A DNA stretch of 64,000 bases from Hymenobacter convexus (GTDB lineage: Bacteria; Bacteroidota; Bacteroidia; Cytophagales; Hymenobacteraceae). A model generated the notes under the pieces. The model ran no database searches, was not told the DNA's origin, and saw only the letters and a program-made list of their open reading frames with translations. Below, piece by piece: positions 39,596 to 48,499 of the stretch; the stretch's first letter is position 1; each line of letters begins with the position of its first letter. The position numbers and the translations under genes are program-made. The DNA lies in NCBI RefSeq assembly GCF_030580955.1, contig NZ_JAUQON010000003.1:434001-498000 (forward strand), read 5' to 3'.

Positions 39596-41260
39596 TTAAG
39601 ACTTTACCTTGCCGGCATTGGGGCGCACGTTTTGCAGCGGCACCACGCTGTTTAGGTACTCTTCGATATTGGCGTAGCCGTCTTTGTCGCGGTCCTGGGT
39701 GGCGTCGGCGGCGCTTTTGGGGTTGAGGCCGTGGGCGGTTTCCCATTGGTCGGGCATGCCGTCGTTGTCGGCGTCGGCGTAGGGCTTGCCTTGGTAATTG
39801 GGGTAGCCACCCACTTGCGCGGGGTCGGTAATGATGCCGTTTTTGTAAGAGTCTTCGGGCAGGCGGCGCTTGATGTAGGGGCTGGCGGGCGCCGGTTGGG
39901 CGTCTTTGGCGTAGGTGATTTTGCCGGTGCGGACGTCCTGCACGATGCGCGCATCCACGGCGTCGCGCCGGGGCAGGGTGCAGCCGGCATTGGCCAGCAC
40001 GTACTGGTAGGCCTCCTGGGCGGGCAGCACGGTGGTCATGCCGGGCAGGGTGAAGGGCTTATCGGTTCGGATTTCGGCCACGATTTTTGCGGCGTCGGGC
40101 TGGTCTTCTACCTGCACGCCACCGGCCCAGTTGTCCTGCGTCACTTTGGGGTTGCCGTCCACCACGTTGCCGGCCACGTAGGCTTTACCGAACAGGTTTT
40201 TCTGGTCCTTGTCGCGGCCCGATTCGGGCTTGAGGATGCGGTAGCTGATGGGTTCGCCGGCCGGGGTGATGGGGCCGGGCTTGTAGTAGTTGTTCACGAA
40301 GTTGTATTCCGAGTGATTGTCGCCGCCGTCGGCCGAGCGATTCCACCAGTTGAACACCACGTTGTTGGCGAAGTTGAAGTCGCCGTACATGCCTACCGAG
40401 GGGTTGCGGGCAATGTTATTCGCCCACAGGTTGCGGGTAAACAGGCTGTTCAGCCCGCCGATGGTGCTACCAAAAGCGTGGTTGTAGGTGTCCAGTCCCT
40501 CCGAGAAAATGGAGTTCTGAATGGTCACGTTCACCGTCGGCAGCTTGTCGGCCTTGCCCGTTTCGGGGTTGTGGTAGACGTGGCGGTAGATGGACATGTT
40601 CTCATCCAAGCCCCACGAGGCCGAGACGTGGTCGATGATGATGTTGCCGACCGGGTTGCCGCCCAGGCCGTCGTCACGCCGGGCCACGTCGGTGGCGCCG
40701 CGGCGGAAGCGCAGGTAGCGCACCACCACGTCGTGCGTGTTAATCCAAACCGACTCGCCGGCCACGCAGATGCCGTCGCCCGGCGCCGTCTGGCCCGCGA
40801 TGGTGACGTAAGGGGCCCGAATGATAATGGGGCTTTGCAGCTTGATGATGCCGGCCACGTTGAACACGATGATGCGGGCGCCGCCCTGCTCCAGGGCCTC
40901 GCGCAACGTGCCGGGGCCGCTGTCGGCTAGGCTCTTCACCACGTACACTTTGCCACCCTGCCCGCCGAAAACGTGCGCCCCGCCGCCTTCCGCACCGGGG
41001 AAGGCCAGGCGGCTGGATTGGGGCAAATCCGAAGGTTTAGCGGCCCAGGGAATATAGGGCTTGCCGGCTTTTGCTTCGGCCTGAATGATGGGCTGGGCCT
41101 TTTGCCAGGCGGCTTCCGAGCGTTTCTCTTCTTCGGCCAGGGCGGCGTCGGCTTTGGCCTGCACTTCCGGCGGAATCTTGGGGTACTGGGCACGGGCGGC
41201 GGGTGCGGCAACGGCGGAGGCGAAGAGGACGGCGAGAAGGGCGCGACTGCGGTGGGTCAT
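39596..41260 (-). CDS. Pectate lyase, PL1-like parallel beta-helix, exported
   Basis: A 554-residue exported protein, signal peptide ending AARAQ. The pectate-lyase region (LAFPGAEGGGAHVFGGQGG, SLADSGPGTLREALEQG, IAGQTAPGDGICVAG, VVVRYLRFRRG, IIIDHVSASWGLDENMS) matches bacterial PL1-type proteins that cut homogalacturonan by beta-elimination. The C-terminal DADNDGMPDQWETAHGLNP with DRDKDGYANIEEY is a calcium-binding thrombospondin-3/dockerin-like repeat. Products would be unsaturated oligosaccharides, matched to GH105 at 23588. The ATG at 41260 is chosen for its signal peptide; upstream codons enter a palindrome. It follows SusD in the same operon. Confidence 0.87.
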   Translation of the reverse strand: MTHRSRALLAVLFASAVAAPAARAQYPKIPPEVQAKADAALAEEEKRSEAAWQKAQPIIQAEAKAGKPYIPWAAKPSDLPQSSRLAFPGAEGGGAHVFGGQGGKVYVVKSLADSGPGTLREALEQGGARIIVFNVAGIIKLQSPIIIRAPYVTIAGQTAPGDGICVAGESVWINTHDVVVRYLRFRRGATDVARRDDGLGGNPVGNIIIDHVSASWGLDENMSIYRHVYHNPETGKADKLPTVNVTIQNSIFSEGLDTYNHAFGSTIGGLNSLFTRNLWANNIARNPSVGMYGDFNFANNVVFNWWNRSADGGDNHSEYNFVNNYYKPGPITPAGEPISYRILKPESGRDKDQKNLFGKAYVAGNVVDGNPKVTQDNWAGGVQVEDQPDAAKIVAEIRTDKPFTLPGMTTVLPAQEAYQYVLANAGCTLPRRDAVDARIVQDVRTGKITYAKDAQPAPASPYIKRRLPEDSYKNGIITDPAQVGGYPNYQGKPYADADNDGMPDQWETAHGLNPKSAADATQDRDKDGYANIEEYLNSVVPLQNVRPNAGKVKS

Positions 41261-41286
41261 GGATTGGGATGGGAGTGGTTGGTTAT

Positions 41287-41384
41287 CGTCATGTCGAGCG
41301 CAGCCGAGACATCTCGCTCGCATCGTTGAACTGGCAATTGATTACTTGGGCACGCGAGATGTCTCGGCTGCGCTCGACATGACG
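41287..41384. repeat. Palindromic repeat, R1/R2 hybrid variant
   Basis: Inverted repeat beginning CGTCATGTCGAGCGCAGCCG and ending CTGCGCTCGACATGACG, core GAGACATCTCGC. It combines an R1-like outer arm with the R2-like CATCTCGC, and CATGTCGAG replaces CATGCTGAG in both arms. The loop has TTGATTACTT. Confidence 0.92.
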
Positions 41385-41408
41385 TTCGGTAGTCTTTCTG
41401 GCTCTATT

Positions 41409-43124
41409 CTAATACCCCGGATTCTGTCGGAAGTCGCTTTTATTCGTCACCGCGTCGAGGTCGCTTTGCGGAATGGGCCGCAGGACGTGGTAGTCCTGGA
41501 TATTGGGGGCGGCGTCGGGGTTGTTGGCGCGCACGCGGTCGAGGAGCTTGCCGGTGCGCTTTAGGTCGAACCAGCGCACTTGCTCGCCGGCCAGCTCGCG
41601 GGCGCGCTCATCGAGGATGAAGTCGAGCGTGACCTGACTGGCGGTGATTTGCATGGCGGCGGTGCGGCCGGGCAGAGCGGCGCGGGTGCGAATCTGGTTG
41701 ATGTAGTAGGCCGCCGAATCCAGCTTACCATTGCGGAACTGGGCTTCGGCGGCAATGAGGTAGATGTCGCCGAGGCGGAGCAGGTTGGCATCACGGGCGC
41801 TTTCGGTGACGGTGGCCGTGGCGCGGGTGGGGTCGTCGAACTTGCGCAGCGAGGGGTAGTGGAACCGGTCCTTGGGCGTGCCGTTGGCGTTGTACATGTC
41901 GTCGATGTCGTACACCTTATAGCGGTAGCGGCGGCTGTAGAGCTGCAGCGCATCGGGGATGGACTGCTTGGTGGTCAGCACGGCCGTGTCGCCCACAGCA
42001 AACTTGTTCTGACCAGTCAGGCCGGCCAGGCCGGTGGGGTTCTGGGCCACTTCCGCGGCGGTCCACTTCGGGATGGTACCGGAGTTATTAGCCAGCCAGG
42101 CTTGCTTGAAGCTGCCGCTGTAACGGCTGTCGTTCTGCTCGTTGTAGAGGCCCAGCAGGAAGCGGGTGGGCATGTAGCGCACGTTGGGGAAACCGTTGAG
42201 CACGTCGCGCTGCATACCGGGCAGCGAGGCGTAATCCATCAGGAAAAAGGTGTGGCCCAGGTTACTGCCCGCGTTGAAGGTGAGGTTGGTGGAGTAGTTC
42301 ACGGCCCACAGCACTTCGCTGTTGCGCTGGTTGGTGAAGTCCCAGAGGCTGGCGTAGCTGGTTACCAAGCGGATGCCCTGGCCGGTGTAGCCCGTCACCA
42401 CGCGCTTGGCCAGGTTGGCGGCGCGCTGGTACTGGCCGCGCGTGAGGTAGATTTTGGAAGCAAATGCCTCGGCGGCCGGCTTGGTGATGCGGCCGTAGTC
42501 GGTGGTGGTCACCGGCAGGTTGGCGGTGGCGAAGTCGAGGTCCTGGAAAATCTGGTTGTACACGTCGGCCACGGAGGCGCGGGTGGCGGTGGTCACCACG
42601 CCTTCGGTGGGTTCCAGGCGCAGGGGCACGTCGCCGAAGGATTCGACCAGGTGGTAGTAGTACCAGGCGCGCATGAAGCGAATTTCGGCCTCCAGCACCG
42701 GCCGGCGGGCGGGCAGCAAGCCAGCGGTGTTTACGTATTTCAGGGCCTGGTTGGCCAGGTTGATGGCGGCGTAGCACTGCTGCCAGAGCTGGGTTTTCAC
42801 CCAGATATTGTCCGAAATCAGGCTTTGGTAGGTGGTAAGGGGCGGCTGGGGTGTGGCGCCGCTCACCACGGTGCCGCCGTTGTTGGCGGCGTTGGTCCAG
42901 ATGTCGGTGCCCATTTCGAGCAGGGCGTAGCCGGCCTCCTTGCCGTAGAGGGCGCGGTTGTAGGTGTACATGGCATTCACGGCGGTTTCGAAGCCGTCGG
43001 GGGTGGTGAACACGGCCTCAGCGGTCGAGCCGCTGGGGTTGTATTCGGCCAGCTGGTCTTTGCAGGCGGTGGCGGCCAGGGCCAGCAATGCCAGGGTCAG
43101 GGTCTTTTTGAAGGTCGTTTTCAT
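41409..43124 (-). CDS. SusD/RagB-family glycan-binding lipoprotein
   Basis: A 571-residue outer-membrane lipoprotein. The lipobox ALAATAC puts the lipidated Cys at residue 21. The SusD helical region is seen in TAVNAMYTYNRALYGKE, LWQQCYAAINLANQALKYV, AEIRFMRAWYYYHLVESFGD and YLTRGQYQRAANLAKRV, and the C-terminal end (LGDIYLIAAEAQFRNG, ILDERARELAGEQVRWFDLKR) is typical of RagB/SusD. It forms the lid of the SusC channel and binds oligosaccharides at the cell surface. It starts 13 bases after the SusC stop. Confidence 0.95.
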   Translation of the reverse strand: MKTTFKKTLTLALLALAATACKDQLAEYNPSGSTAEAVFTTPDGFETAVNAMYTYNRALYGKEAGYALLEMGTDIWTNAANNGGTVVSGATPQPPLTTYQSLISDNIWVKTQLWQQCYAAINLANQALKYVNTAGLLPARRPVLEAEIRFMRAWYYYHLVESFGDVPLRLEPTEGVVTTATRASVADVYNQIFQDLDFATANLPVTTTDYGRITKPAAEAFASKIYLTRGQYQRAANLAKRVVTGYTGQGIRLVTSYASLWDFTNQRNSEVLWAVNYSTNLTFNAGSNLGHTFFLMDYASLPGMQRDVLNGFPNVRYMPTRFLLGLYNEQNDSRYSGSFKQAWLANNSGTIPKWTAAEVAQNPTGLAGLTGQNKFAVGDTAVLTTKQSIPDALQLYSRRYRYKVYDIDDMYNANGTPKDRFHYPSLRKFDDPTRATATVTESARDANLLRLGDIYLIAAEAQFRNGKLDSAAYYINQIRTRAALPGRTAAMQITASQVTLDFILDERARELAGEQVRWFDLKRTGKLLDRVRANNPDAAPNIQDYHVLRPIPQSDLDAVTNKSDFRQNPGY

Positions 43125-43137
43125 GACGTCAATTCGA

Positions 43138-46119
43138 TTAGAAGCCCACGTTCAAACCCACCACGTACACGCGGTTCAGCGGCCGGTCAATCACGCCTTC
43201 GCCCTCGGGGTCGAAGTCCTTGAGGTTGCTCAGCGTGTAGAGGTTTTTGCCCGACACATACACGCGCAGGTTGTCCATGCGCAGGCGGCTGGTGAGGGAT
43301 TTCGGCAGGTTGTAGCCCAGCGTCACGTTGCGCACTTTGGCAAAGGACGCCTGCCGCTCGGTGAGTGTGGTGATGTAGCTCAGGCTGCGCGTGGCGTTGG
43401 GGCGGGGGTACTCGTTGGTGGGGTTTTCGGGGGTCCAGTAGTCCACCACGGCGCCGTTGCTGCTGCCGCTGCGGGTGTATTTGGCGTAGTAGTCGGAGCT
43501 TATCCACTGGCCCACGCGGGCGACGAACAGGATGTTGAGGTCGAAGCCCTTGTAGCGAAAATCGTTGCTCAGGCCGCCGGTCCACTTCGGCACGCGCGAG
43601 CCGATGATGGTGCGGTCGGCGGCCGTGATTTTGCCGTCCGGCACACCGTCGGGCCCCGAAATATCCTTGATTTTGATGTCGCCGGGAATGGCCCCGAACG
43701 TGGCGGCCTGGGTTTCCTCGCCCAGTTGCCAGATGCCTTCCTTCACGTAATCGTAGTAAATCTGGGAAGGCTGGCCTTCGATGAGCGAGTTGCGGTAGTC
43801 GTCGGCGATGACGTTGCCGTTGGGCAGCGATACGATGGTTTCGCGGTTGGCCGCGAAGGTGGCCGTGGTGGACCAGGTGAAGGCGCCGCCGCGGAAATTC
43901 TGCGAAGTCAGCGACACTTCGATGCCCCGGTTGCGGGTTTTGCCGATGTTGCGGTTCACGGTGGTGACGCCCGTGAGCAGCGGCAGCGTGTAGGGGAAAA
44001 TCAGGTCGCTGGTGCGGGCGTCGTAGTAGTCCACGGTGCCGGTCAGGCGGTTGTCGAACAGGCCGAAATCAACGCCGAAGTCGGCCGTATTGGTCAGCTC
44101 CCATTTCAGGCTCTGGTTGCCGATGGTGGGCGAGATGGTGTAGGCCGGCGCGGCGGTGGTTTCGTTGTAGGAAAACTGCGTCAGGGTGAGCGAGTTCTGG
44201 GTGGCGTAGGCGTTGATGACGTCGTTGCCCGAGATGCCGTAGCTGCCGCGCAGCTTCAGCTCCGACACCACTTTCTGGTTCTTCATGAAGTTCTCGTCAA
44301 TCACGCGCCAGCCCAGACCGGCCGACGGGAAAAACGCCCATTTGTTGCCCGGCGCCAGCTTCGAGGAGCCGTCGGAACGGCCCGTGAGCGTGAGCAGGTA
44401 CTTGCCTTTGTAGCTGTAATTGATGCGCTCGGTGAAGGAAATGAGCTTGTTTTCGGCAAAGCCGCTGCCATCAAAAATGTTCTGGTTGGCGCCGGCCAGG
44501 TTGTAGAACGACTGCGAGGGCAGCACCTGGTTGGCCCCGCCGAGGAAGCTGTTGGTGTTGGTGAACGTGAGGATGCTGCCCACGCCGGTGAGCGTGAGCG
44601 AATGGTCGCCGATTTCCTTGCGGTAAGTCAGCACGTTTTCCCAGCTCAGGTTGCGGTTCTGGTTGTTGGTGATGGAGGCCTGCGAGTTGGCCCCTTTGCC
44701 GTCGATGGTGTTGCGGGAGTAGAAGCTGCCGGCTTCCGAGGTGGAGAAGTTGGCCCCGAACGTGGAGCGGAAACTCAGGCCGTCGAGCGGGTCGATTTCG
44801 AGGTAGGCGGCGGCCGAAATGCGGTTCGTTTTGGTGTTGCGCTGGTAGGCGCCGGGCTGCTCGTCGGCCAACGGGTTGATGAGCGTGCCGCCCAGCGGGA
44901 ACGTGACGAGGTTACCGTCGGCGTCGTAGGGAGTGCCCAGCGGCGCCACCTGCGAAGCCTGGTTCAGCGGGTCGCGGCGGATGTCGTTGTTGGTGTACGA
45001 GAGCTGGGTTTGGGCGCCGGCTTTCAGCCACTTGTACACGGTTTGGTCGATATTGAGGCGGCCGGTGTAGCGCTTGTAGCGGTCCAGCTTTTCCAGGCCC
45101 TGCTCGTCGAAGTAGTTGCCCGAGAAATAGATTTTGGTGTTGTCGGAGCCGCCCGAAATACCAATCTGGTAGTTCTGCTGCTTGCCATTATTGAGCAGCA
45201 AATCCGACCAGTTCACGTACTGGCCGTTGTTGATGGCGTCGAGCTGCGCCGGCGTAAACACCTTGCTGTCGTCGGCCGGGCTGTTCCAGGTGCCCACCGC
45301 CCGAAAGGCCTCGCGCCGGAAGGCCACGTACTGCGGGCCGTCCATAAACTTGCCGTAGCCGGCCACTTGCGTGACGCCGTTGTAGGCATTCAGCGAAAGC
45401 CGGGCCTTGCCGTTGGTGCCGCGCTTCGTCGTAATAATAATGACGCCGTTGGCCCCGCGCGAGCCATAGATGGACGTAGACGAGGCATCTTTCAGCACCT
45501 CGATGGATTCCACGTCGTTCGGGTCAATCACCGAAGCATCCACACCCTGCACGCCGTCCACGATGTAGAGCACGTTGTTGGAGCTGCTGGGGTTGGCAAT
45601 GGAGCGGTTGCCGCGAATGCGGACGGACGCGCCCTGGCCCGCGTAGCCATTGGCCCGCGTGATGTCGGCCCCGGGAATCTTGCCCTGCAGGGCTTCTACC
45701 ACCGTCGTAGTCGGCAATTTGGTTACCTCCTCCCCTTTCACCGACGTCACGGCGCCGGTCAAATCGCGCTTCTTTACCGTGCCGTAGCCGATAACAACGA
45801 CATCATCGAGCGCGGCCGCTTCGGGCGCCAGCTTCACTTCCACACGGGTTTGGTCGGGCTTCACCATCAACTCCTGGGCCTTGAAGCTCAAGTAAGAAAC
45901 CACCAGCGTCACGTCCTGCTTGTCGGGCACCTGCAGGGTGAATCCACCGTCGGGGTCGGTCGAAATCCCGTTGGTGGTGCCCTTCACCACGATGGTTACG
46001 CCGGGCAACGCCTCGGCCTTATCGGCGCTGACCACCCGGCCGGTGATGGTGCGCGTCTGGGCTTGTGCGGTATTAATGAGAAATAAAACCGCCGCTAAAA
46101 TGAAAAGTAAGTGTTTCAT
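43138..46119 (-). CDS. SusC/RagA-family TonB-dependent outer-membrane transporter
   Basis: A 993-residue TonB-dependent receptor. After the signal peptide (…NTAQAQ) comes a carboxypeptidase-like regulatory domain (ITGRVVSADKAEALPGVTI), the SusC signature VVIGYGTVKKRDLTGAVTSV, a plug domain (GASVRIRGNRSI, LYIVDGVQG, YGSRGANGVIIITTKRG), then a 22-strand barrel. With SusD it imports pectic oligosaccharides. No STN domain is present, so signalling to an ECF anti-sigma factor is not suggested. The ATG at 46119 is chosen by the signal peptide; the upstream frame enters the R2 palindrome. Probably co-transcribed with the isomerase gene upstream. Confidence 0.96.
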   Translation of the reverse strand: MKHLLFILAAVLFLINTAQAQTRTITGRVVSADKAEALPGVTIVVKGTTNGISTDPDGGFTLQVPDKQDVTLVVSYLSFKAQELMVKPDQTRVEVKLAPEAAALDDVVVIGYGTVKKRDLTGAVTSVKGEEVTKLPTTTVVEALQGKIPGADITRANGYAGQGASVRIRGNRSIANPSSSNNVLYIVDGVQGVDASVIDPNDVESIEVLKDASSTSIYGSRGANGVIIITTKRGTNGKARLSLNAYNGVTQVAGYGKFMDGPQYVAFRREAFRAVGTWNSPADDSKVFTPAQLDAINNGQYVNWSDLLLNNGKQQNYQIGISGGSDNTKIYFSGNYFDEQGLEKLDRYKRYTGRLNIDQTVYKWLKAGAQTQLSYTNNDIRRDPLNQASQVAPLGTPYDADGNLVTFPLGGTLINPLADEQPGAYQRNTKTNRISAAAYLEIDPLDGLSFRSTFGANFSTSEAGSFYSRNTIDGKGANSQASITNNQNRNLSWENVLTYRKEIGDHSLTLTGVGSILTFTNTNSFLGGANQVLPSQSFYNLAGANQNIFDGSGFAENKLISFTERINYSYKGKYLLTLTGRSDGSSKLAPGNKWAFFPSAGLGWRVIDENFMKNQKVVSELKLRGSYGISGNDVINAYATQNSLTLTQFSYNETTAAPAYTISPTIGNQSLKWELTNTADFGVDFGLFDNRLTGTVDYYDARTSDLIFPYTLPLLTGVTTVNRNIGKTRNRGIEVSLTSQNFRGGAFTWSTTATFAANRETIVSLPNGNVIADDYRNSLIEGQPSQIYYDYVKEGIWQLGEETQAATFGAIPGDIKIKDISGPDGVPDGKITAADRTIIGSRVPKWTGGLSNDFRYKGFDLNILFVARVGQWISSDYYAKYTRSGSSNGAVVDYWTPENPTNEYPRPNATRSLSYITTLTERQASFAKVRNVTLGYNLPKSLTSRLRMDNLRVYVSGKNLYTLSNLKDFDPEGEGVIDRPLNRVYVVGLNVGF

Positions 46120-46167
46120 AGGGTGGGATTTAGGGTGAGAGCTGGGGCATGCGGGCGGTAGAGGCAG

Positions 46168-46274
46168 AACGTCATGCAGAGCGCAGCGAAGCATCTCGCA
46201 TGTGGTAGTAATTCAATCGTCGAAAAGAATTAGTGGTGGCACGCGAGATGCTTCGCTGCGCTCTGCATGACGTT
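46168..46274. repeat. Palindromic repeat, family R2
   Basis: Inverted repeat beginning AACGTCATGCAGAGCGCAGC and ending GCTGCGCTCTGCATGACGTT, core GAAGCATCTCGC. The loop contains GTAGTAATTCAATCG, shared with the copy at 24829. It lies between the isomerase and SusC genes. Confidence 0.94.
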
Positions 46275-46279
46275 CAATA

Positions 46280-47944
46280 TCAGGCCGGCTGCGCAACCTG
46301 CATGGCCACGGGCTCAACTTCAACCGTCAGCCCCTTCACATCGCCGCAGAAATGCACCTCCACGCCGATTTCGGCCAAAGCAGCGGCCTTGATGCGACAG
46401 AGCTGATGGGCCTTGGCCGCGTAGGGCGCGTACACCACCTGGATGTGGTTGGCCTTGTGGCGGGCCATCATCTGGTCGCGCGTCACGCCGCAGAGCACGG
46501 CGTGCATGATGGGCCATTCAGGAGTCGTTTCCTGCCAGCGGCGCTGGGTTTCGGCGGCGGGCAGGGCCACGGCTTCGCCCACGCCGAGGTCGCAGTGCAA
46601 CTTGCCGTCCATCACGTACACGCGGCTCCAGACGATGGAACCGGGGCGACTCACCCCGCGTACGCTGCCCCCGCCGAGGCGGAAATACATGGCCGGCTGC
46701 CGCTCGCTGCTGGTGCCCGCGTAGCCATCAATGAAGTGGGCCGGCGGCGCGGCGCCCGAAATCAGGAACACCCACACAAATTCCTCGCCGTCGCCGGTGT
46801 CGAAGCTTTGGCCCCAGCGCAGGTCGTGCAGCGTGGTTTCGCCACTCAAACCCAGCTCGTTCCAGAGGCGGTAGGTGAGCAGGGCATCGAGGCCGGCGCA
46901 CTCGTCCACTTCGTTGAAGTGCGGCAGGGCCTGGCCGGCGTACAGTTCCCGGCCGGTGGAGGAAAACACCGGCGGGCGGTCGGCATTGTTGAGGAGTCCT
47001 TCGGCCAGGTCGCTGGCCACGGTCAGGTCCTTCAGGCCCTGCTGGTACTGGATGCCGATGGTGTCGCAGCCAAACTCATCGGCGATGCGCACGGCGGCGA
47101 TGTACATTTTGCACTGCTCCAGCGTCTGGTTTTTGGTGAGCTGGGTGGCCTCGTCGGTGCCCCAGTTGAACTTCATGCCGCGGGCCAGCAGCCAGTCGAG
47201 CACGGCTTGGGCTTCGGCCTCGGTCACGGTGCACATGGCCGCGTAGAGGCTGGCCTGGCTCAGGCGCTCCTTAAAGACGCCGGTGGCGTGCAGCAGCTCG
47301 TCGGGCACAATGGCATTGTACATGCCCATGCAGCCCTCGTCAAACACGCCCATGATGGCCTTGTGCTGCTTGAACTTCCGGCCGAACGTGCGGCCGGCGT
47401 GCTCCTCGGTGGCCGGCAGCTTGGCGCTGGCGAAGCTTTTCACGTGGCGCTCGTCCTGGGTGATGCGGCCTTGTTTCAGCCACTGCTTCAGGCCATTTTC
47501 AAAGAAGGAATCCGTAAAATCTTCGCTCCAGAGCGTGCTGTAGTCCACGCCGGCTTTGGTGAGGCAGCCGTTGAGGTTGAGCATGCCCACCAGGCCGGGC
47601 CACTGCCCGCTCCAGTTGGCCACGGTCAGTATTGGGCCCTGGTGGGTGGTGAGGCCGGCCAGCACGTGGTGCGAGTATTGCCACACGCTTTCGGCCACGA
47701 TGAGCGGCTGCTTGGGGTGAATGTGGCGAAACACCTCCATGCCCATGCGCTGCGAATCGAGGAAGCCGTGCTGCTTTGCGGCGTCGTAGGCGTGAGCGCG
47801 CTTCACGTTCCAGCCCTGCTTTTCGAGGGCAGCGGTGAGCTGCGCTTCCATGGCGGCCTGGGCGGCCCAACAGTTTTGGTTGGCGGCTAGGCGCAAGTCG
47901 CCGCTGGCGAGGAGGAGGACTTCGTTGGCAGGGAATGAAACCAC
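46280..47944 (-). CDS. L-fucose isomerase-like sugar isomerase
   Basis: A 554-residue cytoplasmic protein resembling the fucose/arabinose isomerase fold. Visible segments include KQPLIVAESVWQYSHHVLAG, GPILTVANWSGQWPGLVGML, CDTIGIQYQQGLKDL, HFNEVDECAGLDALLTYRLW and a C-terminal RHKANHIQVVYA with candidate metal-site His. The acids in NEVDE are the likely metal ligands. The reaction would be aldose-ketose isomerisation of a deoxy or rare sugar. The gene must start at a GTG (47944), because a TAG lies three codons upstream and no ATG precedes the conserved region. It lies at the head of the SusCD operon, divergent from the AraC regulator. Not assignable to fucose with certainty. Confidence 0.75.
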   Translation of the reverse strand: MVSFPANEVLLLASGDLRLAANQNCWAAQAAMEAQLTAALEKQGWNVKRAHAYDAAKQHGFLDSQRMGMEVFRHIHPKQPLIVAESVWQYSHHVLAGLTTHQGPILTVANWSGQWPGLVGMLNLNGCLTKAGVDYSTLWSEDFTDSFFENGLKQWLKQGRITQDERHVKSFASAKLPATEEHAGRTFGRKFKQHKAIMGVFDEGCMGMYNAIVPDELLHATGVFKERLSQASLYAAMCTVTEAEAQAVLDWLLARGMKFNWGTDEATQLTKNQTLEQCKMYIAAVRIADEFGCDTIGIQYQQGLKDLTVASDLAEGLLNNADRPPVFSSTGRELYAGQALPHFNEVDECAGLDALLTYRLWNELGLSGETTLHDLRWGQSFDTGDGEEFVWVFLISGAAPPAHFIDGYAGTSSERQPAMYFRLGGGSVRGVSRPGSIVWSRVYVMDGKLHCDLGVGEAVALPAAETQRRWQETTPEWPIMHAVLCGVTRDQMMARHKANHIQVVYAPYAAKAHQLCRIKAAALAEIGVEVHFCGDVKGLTVEVEPVAMQVAQPA

Positions 47945-48101
47945 GGCTTGCTACAGTGAAATAGTGAGTGCGAACCCCGCACGGCCCCGGGTGATACCCC
48001 GGCCAACGCGCTGAATTCGGCAGAAAAGTTTTTGGATGACTGGCTCTACAAATTTGCCATCCTACCAGCCCCGGCCCCTCCGCTTTTTTGCCTACTTAGT
48101 G

Positions 48102-48117
48102 TAGGATGTTACCATCC
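48102..48117. promoter_or_regulatory. Inverted repeat GGATG-TTAC-CATCC with motif TAGGATGTTACCA
   Basis: GGATG and CATCC are inverted around TTAC within TAGGATGTTACCATCC. The first 11 bases recur at 27880 upstream of a GH78 gene. It is a candidate operator for the neighbouring AraC-type regulator. Confidence 0.4.
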
Positions 48118-48265
48118 GTTTCAGGCCAGTCAGCCAACACCTTTTTCAGAGCCCAAAGCAGTAAATAGTTTATTCCGTCAAACAAAAGCAGCGGATTTTC
48201 ACCTCATTTAGCCCACTAGTGGCCCTGAGCAGGCAAGTACAGGAGAGTTCAGCTTTTTGAGGGAT

Positions 48266-48281
48266 GTAGTTTAGTGACTAC
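48266..48281. promoter_or_regulatory. Inverted repeat GTAGT-N6-ACTAC
   Basis: Perfect 5-base arms separated by TTAGTG, about 220 bases upstream of the AraC start. Short arms mean chance occurrence is possible. Confidence 0.25.
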
Positions 48282-48330
48282 TTACTGACTGATTTTATCC
48301 TTTTTCAGTCCGTTTGGGTCTTCTGCGGGC

Positions 48331-48347
48331 CTAGGATAATATCCTAG
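48331..48347. promoter_or_regulatory. Near-perfect palindrome CTAGGATA-A-TATCCTAG
   Basis: Eight-base arms around a single A, 153 bases upstream of the AraC start. It shares the TAGGAT half-site with the motif at 48102 and so may bind the same regulator. Confidence 0.4.
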
Positions 48348-48499
48348 AGAAGCCCACTCCTTCTGCTTTTTGCCGTGTTGAACTCCTTTTTGCCGGTTTG
48401 CTTTTTCGCTTTTCTACACAATCGATTTCGTAATTGAGCAGCGCACCGACCTCCTGCCCTGCCATTTAACGCCCAAATTCCCACCAAACTCCCACTCCC

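Larger units (their letters stand above)
47945..48499. other. Divergent regulatory region between isomerase and AraC genes
   Basis: This 555-base gap has no convincing gene. It holds three separate inverted repeats (listed separately) and a TTTTTTGC-N10-TAGGATG block similar to one upstream of the GH78 gene. It is the only long gap in the window without a palindromic R-family element. It probably contains the promoters for the SusC operon and for the AraC regulator; no full match to the TTTG/TAnnTTTG promoter was found. Confidence 0.6.

Noticed and set aside
42964..46086. Very long + strand open frame (about 1040 codons) opposite SusC and SusD
   Set aside because: The GC-rich third positions of the real genes keep the antisense frame free of stops. 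The translation is low-complexity, rich in Gly/Val/His/Arg, and matches no domain, while the - strand carries clear SusC and SusD.
46280..47944. Gene symbol fucI for the isomerase-like gene
   Set aside because: Resemblance is to the fold and general pattern; metal ligands could not be matched one by one, and the protein may act on another sugar.
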